From Trachythela sp. YZ-2020 (lineage: Eukaryota > Cnidaria > Anthozoa > Malacalcyonacea > Clavulariidae), in contig JADLSH010000395.1 of assembly GCA_016169945.1 (NCBI GenBank), forward strand, positions 4,204,501-4,268,500: a stretch of 64,000 nt of DNA, in the 5' to 3' direction. The notes below the pieces were generated by a model, which did no database searches, was not told the DNA's origin, and saw nothing but the letters and a program-made list of their open reading frames with translations. Both the position numbers and the translations under genes were made by a program. Below, piece after piece: positions 58,300 to 64,000 of the stretch (the stretch's first letter is position 1; every line of letters starts with the position of its first letter).

Positions 58300-60460
58300 C
58301 TATGTATTATCACAGCAAACATTGATATAAAGTTCCATTTTGGAGAACCGACGACGGTATAGGAAAACAAATGAGTAAAATGAGACTACATTTTCCTGCG
58401 CGGTTCTTTTTAAAATATTTGATATTTCATGCGATTTCATGTGTCACAGCATGAGCATGCATATAGTTCAGTGTCGACGTGTGTCGAGTTCTGACCACGT
58501 GGTTCTGAAGTTTGAACACAGCCGAGAGGGGCTCAATGGGGTTAACCATAGTTAATGGAGAACAACTGACTCCGATATTTACTCAATTTACTCGTATTTG
58601 TTACTGACAACTGACAAAATATCTTAACTGACAAACGATAAATCAGCATTTTTGGAACTGATATCTTACAAAATATCTTACAAAATATCTTACTGACAAC
58701 CGGCCTGAATATTAGCTGACAACTGACACCCAAAGACCCTCATTAATACCCTATTAGGGTAACCTGAGCAAAAAGACTAATGTAGAGTGCATGATACTGC
58801 GTCAGATGAGGATACCACAATTCAGTGCGCCTTTTATTAGCTAGATGTCCTAGTTCATCCTGCTTGCAAGATTGTGAATTTGTGATCAAGGAGGCCAAAT
58901 TTCATTTTGCATCGCACCTGTGATTGCGCTGGGTCTTTCTCAATTGTGAATTTCGCGCGCGTTCCTGCGACTAAACCAGCGGACTTTCATACCCGAGCTA
59001 CAGACGCCTTCAACTTTATGGGTAATAACCACCCAATTACCGTCTAGGTTCGTGGACTAACGACTTCCACAGTCCCTCAAAAGCGTTCCGAATAAATTCG
59101 CGTACTGACATATCGGAATTCTCTAACAGAACAATATGGCAAGCGCAGAAGATAGGAGTTGTATGGGCTGGCCCAAGGAAATGCGACTGGGAACGAGTCA
59201 GTCACTAGAGCGAAAGGTCCGTCTATAGTTTATAGAAAACTGTAGTCTAGTTCCTGACCTTTCACATCCGCAATTGTTTGGTGCGAAAACTATACAAGTT
59301 CTATGAACTATGGTCCATCCAAAACGTTTATTTATTTATTGAATTTGTCACAGTAGTTACATGAAAATGATATAGAGACGCTATTACAAAATAGGAAAGG
59401 GGTGACAGGAGAAAGGAACAGGACTTTCGTCCCAATTGAGACCTAACCCCTTACAGCGAATATACTCATTACTGACACATATACACATACACAACTATTA
59501 TGGACTCTAACGTGACGAAAAATATATAACTAGTCTATATTGTCCAAGTGTTTAGATACAGTACTTAAGAAGAGCCAGGAGGGTTAAGTTGGTAACTTTT
59601 TAGTGTATAACTTAGAGTAGACTTGAATTCAGTAAGCGAGTGATAGATAGTGACGAAGCCGACAGGAAATCATCTGGTTTTGGCTACTATTAAACGGAGA
59701 ATGTGGCAAAACCGTAGACCTCTCGGTTTTAGGTCAGACGTTCAGGAACTGGTGATTAGTAGATGCAGGTTCCAGGTTCGACCATCTTAGTTTGCAGGGG
59801 CGGGGGAGATCTCCCGGTGTGCCCCAGTATGTGCTTAAAAAATGGGCAATTTCCGGCCTTTTCCTCAATGAAGATTTAATAGCATATGGAAGTAACTTAC
59901 AGTCTTAATTTCTTTCATCATAACTAAACCTGTCCTCTTGCTTTAATAAAAATAAACTGTACAACTTATTTTTAAATGCAATAAACGCTGCAATAGGATA
60001 ACAAATTAATGAGAAACGTCCCCGCTGAATAAAACGCCAATACAATTTCACTTTTATACACTTGCGCATTAGAGTCCATAAACGCTTTGTTATTCAGCGT
60101 AACCTTTAACTGGTAAACTGCACATAGTTCATTCTAAGCAGTTAACCAGCATACTAGATAATTTTTCATTTACATTATATATAAAATATACCCAACTACA
60201 ACTTTCTGAACTGTGAAACATCGATTGCTATTTGGACATGAAATATAGTGCTGATAAAGTCTTCAAGCATATATACGATTTATCTTATTCACTCCGCCAA
60301 TATATCTTGAATCTTCCAAAATGTTATAGTTTAACGTCTAACAAAACTTCAAAATGTTTATAATATGGATATCGAAGTATTTCCAACTAACATGAATGTC
60401 TTTAACAGAAAGTTCAAAAATGGACAGCAAACATATAGGTATCATCTCGTTTGTTTAGGA
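58300..60460. other. Intergenic region between the F-box gene and Vasa
   Basis: 58550-58740 is made of repeated ACTGACAA / AAATATCTTAC words. 59325-59475 (TTATTTATTGAATTTGTCAC to AACAGGACTTTCGTCCCAAT) resembles the 3' untranslated end of a LINE. The rest includes the 5' flank of the F-box gene and the Vasa 3' UTR. No gene is seen. Confidence 0.4.
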
Positions 60461-60464
60461 TAGG

Positions 60465-63400
60465 TTAATCCCATGCTTCATCTCCACCAGTGTTTACAGT
60501 GTTGGTGTTCCAATCATCACCACCTCCCCCGGCGTTGTTACTGGAGTCACCAACCCCCCAGGCGTCATCTCCACCACCACTATTACCACCGAAATCGTCA
60601 TTACCTCCACCAACGTCATTACCTTTGTCAAACTAGAAGTTAAAAATATGTTAAATTAAAACTCGATACTCTAAGTTTGGGCAATTATGACAAATACTCA
60701 GTTTGACCACGTTTTGCATCAAAAGAAGAACAGTTGCAGATACAAACATCGTCGTAAAACATTAATGTTTGTCAAGGTCATCTGACAGGTTTTAATCTAA
60801 TCAACCAATCACGCTCAACTGTACTCTCACGTGAGAATAGACAATGTTTTTATCTGCCACTGCTCATCCTTAGATACAAACGGACACAAAATATCACGCA
60901 GGCGAAAGTCTATTGAACAGTTATTCTACGAACTCGAGTCGTATATGAGCGGATAGCCGACGAGGCGCGATAGCGCCGAGTCGGTTATCAGTCATATACG
61001 ACGAGAGTGAGTAGCGTCATTTTGTTTAGTATTTTCACACTTTCTCTCAGGGGCGGATTAGCACCATCAATGAGATCGGGCTTTAACGCATAAAGGCCCC
61101 CTTTGTGACGTCATTGAAACAAGTCCACAGAAACGCGATTACTATGAATTAAAAAGATTGACGGTGATATAAACCCGGTAGTCTGCTTCTCCTATATCTA
61201 TTCATTAAAACTGTAATATTTTGTTAAGAATTTACAATGCAGCAGTGGCGGCGGACGATTACATGACATTTTCTGCGTTCTGGGGAAGATCTGACATGCG
61301 ATACACCAAGTCATTTTAGTGTTCATTTTGCATGGTAGTGAAGAATAACTATATAACAAAAGAAATATGCTAGTTAACTACGATGTTGTATTTTGTTAAA
61401 GGTGTGATGGCTGTCTTGAGATTTTGTCTGTCTTTGTACAGTATGAAATCACACTTTCCCTGTTTTCTCGCGATAGACTATGATCTCCTGTGAAAGAACG
61501 TGTACGGTAATTACGAGTAGACCTACAGATATCGATGAAAATTGCTAAACAAAATTACGCTACCCGTACCCGTAAGTCGTACCCTTAACCTCTTCAATCA
61601 TACACGTACCTTCCTCGTATCACGCCCACCAAAACGACCACCTGCAGGACCGTAGTTTGTTCCAACAGCGTTCTCGGCTTGTTCTTCTAACCAATCTGGG
61701 ACTTCTTGTTCAGCCTGGAATTTACAGCAATACCGTTAGTGATGTTTTAATATGGTATATTGAAATATTAATATTACTAAAATAGTGCATATATCTTTTA
61801 CTGTCTATCAGCGTGGTATTACAGGTGTAATTTTACCAACTAAAAGTGAACCGGATCTATTCCAGTCGAAAAATTAGTTAAAGTATTTAACATATGTCAA
61901 CTTGAAGACACAAAATAGACGCGAAAAGTCCATTGTAGGCACAGTAGAAAATACTTTTTTAAGACACACGATATATACACACACACACTCAAGGAAATAT
62001 TGGTTCGATTTATATCAAAGAGAAATTATCCGTCCAGACAAACTTGGGCAAAGAGAAGATAATTCATCTGATAACTTGTCTGTTTATAAACGCCGCAAAT
62101 TGACGGATTAGCCGATAAGATGATTTGCATTAAATAAAGTTATTCTATCTATCTATCTATCTATCTATGCGTAGCTTGTCTTGTAAATACGGTATTAGAC
62201 GAACTGTCAGAAAGATTTTATGTGGATCGCCATATTCTACCTAATTCATCTGGATATAGTAGTTCATCTTGTGTTTCCATTAAGACGGATGATCCAACGC
62301 TAGTATAAAGCCAATAGCACAAAAAGCATGCATAAAGAATTTCTTCCAATCCAATTTTACGATGAGAAACTATTCATGATTTTCTACTTACATCTCCAAG
62401 TACTTTAACCAGAGCTCTTGCAATACTGCCATCTTTGTCTGATTGGAAAAACGAAGTTGCTTTTCCCTTGTTTCCAATTCTTCCTGTCCGTCCAATACGA
62501 TGAACATACTCTTCAATCTCCTTGGGAAGATCATAATTGATCACGTGTTTTACATCCGGGATATCTAGGCCACGTGCTGCCACTGACGTTGCAACCATAA
62601 CTGGAGTGCGACCTTTCTTGAAGTCTGCCAAAGCTTCTTCTCGTTCTCTTTGTTGTCTGTCACTATTTAAACAAGTATAAACGTTGTGGGATTAGAACTC
62701 GGGTGGATTATATTATATGACACTATTCAGGTCGAATCAGAATCAGCGACTTTTGGTTGAGCTAAAAAGTCTGGCTTCCACGGCGGACTAGCAACCAAAG
62801 GTCACAGATTCAATTCCCACCGCTGTCAGGTAACTTTTGAGTTTAATAGTAGAAGGTGTTAGTAGATGGAATACTCGAACGGAAATTTATATACATATTT
62901 TAGACCTAGCCAGGAGCAGTTGCGAAAAATGCAACTTAGGCCCTCTGGCAGGAATTGAACCTGCGGCCCTGCGGAAGCCACGCGGAGTAGCGCCATGTAA
63001 TATTAAACGTTAATATTGCGAATATCTTATGAATAACCTTAAAATTCTTCAGAATTCCAAAATAAACGTTCCCTATAAAGTAACTTGTGAAAAGACTACT
63101 AAGCAAGGTAACGTTAGCATCACGTTAGCATCTGCAGTACAGGACTATCTTACCCGTGAATACTGGTTGTAGGAAATCCTGTCTGAGATAGATAGCTGGC
63201 CAAGAAATCTGCCATTCTTTTTGTTTCAACAAACACCAACATTCTGTCACTTCCTATTTAACCACGAGGTGAAAAAATAATGTGCAAACGCAAAACATAA
63301 GTTTCAGAGCAATTCTCGTTTTTCCTTAAGAGCCAAGGAGACGCTTTTTGCAGTGATGGATGAGTGTTTTCAAGTTTACATCAAGTGTATACTGATTTTT

Positions 63401-64000
63401 ATGCTACTAATACTTGGCACGGTAATACAAGATGTTCAGCTGTACCACACTAGCTGGTACTCCATTAACTATTGCTGTGTGCTTGGAATGATACAAACTT
63501 GAATATCAAAGGGTACTTAGTGTTATTAGGAGAAAGTAAACGATAATCTCTCACCGAGAGCCATGAAATCATACGCAAACGCCTCTATTTGCACGGACTC
63601 TATTTGCCTAAAAACCATCGTTGATGCGCTCAATTAAAAATGACGCGCGCCCTGACACAACATCTTTCACGCCAAATACTGGAATTTTTTGTTTTTAGCT
63701 AGTGTGAGAACGCTCCCAAACAACAACATAAACAATATCATACTCTCTTTATTTTAATGAACTAACCTGCATTATTCAGAAGTTCAACAAGCTTATCTCG
63801 TTTCTCAAATTCAGACACTTGACAAATATTTTGTTCAATGTCTGACGTAGCGCCACCCACCCGGCCAACGGTAAGAAACAGATAATCATTCAAAAATTCA
63901 CCAGCAAGTCTCTGAATCTCCTCTGGGAATGTTGCACTGAACATAAGTGTCTGACGTTCTGTGTTAGGAGGGAAATCTGGGTTCTCAGCAAGCTCTCGAA
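60465..64000 (-). CDS. vasa (DDX4): Vasa/DDX4 DEAD-box RNA helicase, C-terminal half (partial)
   Basis: ATP-dependent RNA helicase of germ cells and stem cells, acting in germ granules. Exons: 64000-63767 (continues past the edge), 63253-63154, 62662-62392, 61714-61610, 60632-60465; all phases agree. Motifs in order: [20 protein letters not shown] (motif III SAT), [16 protein letters not shown] (IV), [20 protein letters not shown] (V), [12 protein letters not shown] (VI). The Vasa assignment over the sister DDX3/PL10 rests on [16 protein letters not shown], on EVPDWLEEQ followed by a Phe/Gly/Asp-rich [10 protein letters not shown] tail, and on the acidic terminus GGDEAWD before TAA, the tryptophan ending typical of Vasa proteins. 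Motifs Q, I (Walker A), Ia, Ib and II (DEAD) lie outside the window. DDX3 is the alternative. Confidence 0.88.
60935..61015. repeat. GC-rich hairpin in a Vasa intron
   Basis: CTCGAGTCGTATATGAGCGG...CCGACGAGGCGCGATAGCGC and CGAGTCGG...TCATATACGACGAGAG pair as a stem-loop of about 70 bp. It is a small fold-back repeat; the inner GGCGCGATAGCGCC is itself a palindrome. Confidence 0.6.
61900..62170 (+). mobile_element. Possible LINE 3' end with TATC microsatellite tail
   Basis: A 69-codon ORF (61902-62111) is followed by TAAATAAAGTTATTC and then about six TATC repeats to about 62168. A stop codon, AATAAA and a simple-repeat tail in that order suggest the 3' end of a retrotransposon. The ORF itself has no recognisable domain. 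Confidence 0.4.
62905..63000 (-). mobile_element. tRNA-derived SINE fragment
   Basis: Minus strand has GGTTCAATTCCTGCC, a good Pol III B box of a tRNA-like head, preceded by CCGCAGGGCCGCA and followed by GAGGGCCTAAGTTGCATTTT. A related head with GATTCAATTCCCACC lies on the plus strand at about 62808-62822. An A box is not clear. It lies in the Vasa intron between the motif IV and motif V exons. Confidence 0.55.

Noticed and set aside
62765..62830. tRNA gene
   Set aside because: A B-box-like GATTCAATTCCC exists, but no complete cloverleaf, A box or anticodon arm can be drawn. It fits a decayed tRNA-derived SINE.

Overview
The window looks like nuclear DNA of an invertebrate animal. Genes are split by many short introns with GT..AG borders, the DNA is AT-rich, and transposable-element remnants fill the introns and spacers. 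Gene content (R3H/SUZ protein, eIF2D, leishmanolysin-like protease, O-fucosyltransferase-like enzyme, F-box/WD40 protein, Vasa) is metazoan. A cnidarian, perhaps an anthozoan, is my best guess from gene and repeat style, but nothing seen here proves it. No bacterial operon, CRISPR array, tRNA or rRNA was found.

Layout. (1) 0.8-13.3 kb, minus strand: a 13-exon R3HDM/ARPP21-like RNA-binding protein gene whose introns hold LINE pieces, minisatellites and MITEs. (2) 14-23.6 kb: a retroelement stack. A truncated LINE is followed by a Ty3/Gypsy element. A BEL/Pao element interrupts the Gypsy between RNaseH and integrase, with a 5-bp target duplication. The Gypsy integrase is interrupted by a hAT-like non-autonomous element, and its 3' LTR by a second one. 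(3) 24.5-25.4 kb, minus strand: two possible exons of an unrecognised gene. (4) 26.2-37.3 kb, plus strand: a complete 18-exon eIF2D gene (predicted 638 aa). (5) 38.4-39.1 kb, plus strand: a possible small three-exon gene. (6) 39.2-41.3 kb, minus: the main exon of a leishmanolysin-like zinc protease. (7) 43.3-44.7 kb, minus: an intronless O-fucosyltransferase-like type II membrane protein. (8) 46.1-58.3 kb, minus: an F-box/WD40 gene, one or more exons unaccounted for, whose introns carry LINE and Penelope-like fragments, three copies of one MITE, a 3-kb TIR transposon and a 1-kb 17-bp minisatellite. (9) 60.5-64.0 kb, minus: the C-terminal half of a Vasa/DDX4 DEAD-box helicase, continuing beyond the right edge.

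The host genes are functionally unrelated (RNA binding and translation, surface proteolysis, Golgi glycosylation, ubiquitin ligase targeting, germline RNA helicase), and nothing suggests they form a pathway. The exon models for the R3H, eIF2D and Vasa genes are internally consistent: every splice phase matches from exon to exon. I found no convincing new biological system. The most unusual items are the integrase-less BEL element with intact target duplication, the stacked insertions with readable junctions, the higher-order minisatellite at 6.5 kb and the two unrecognised candidate genes.
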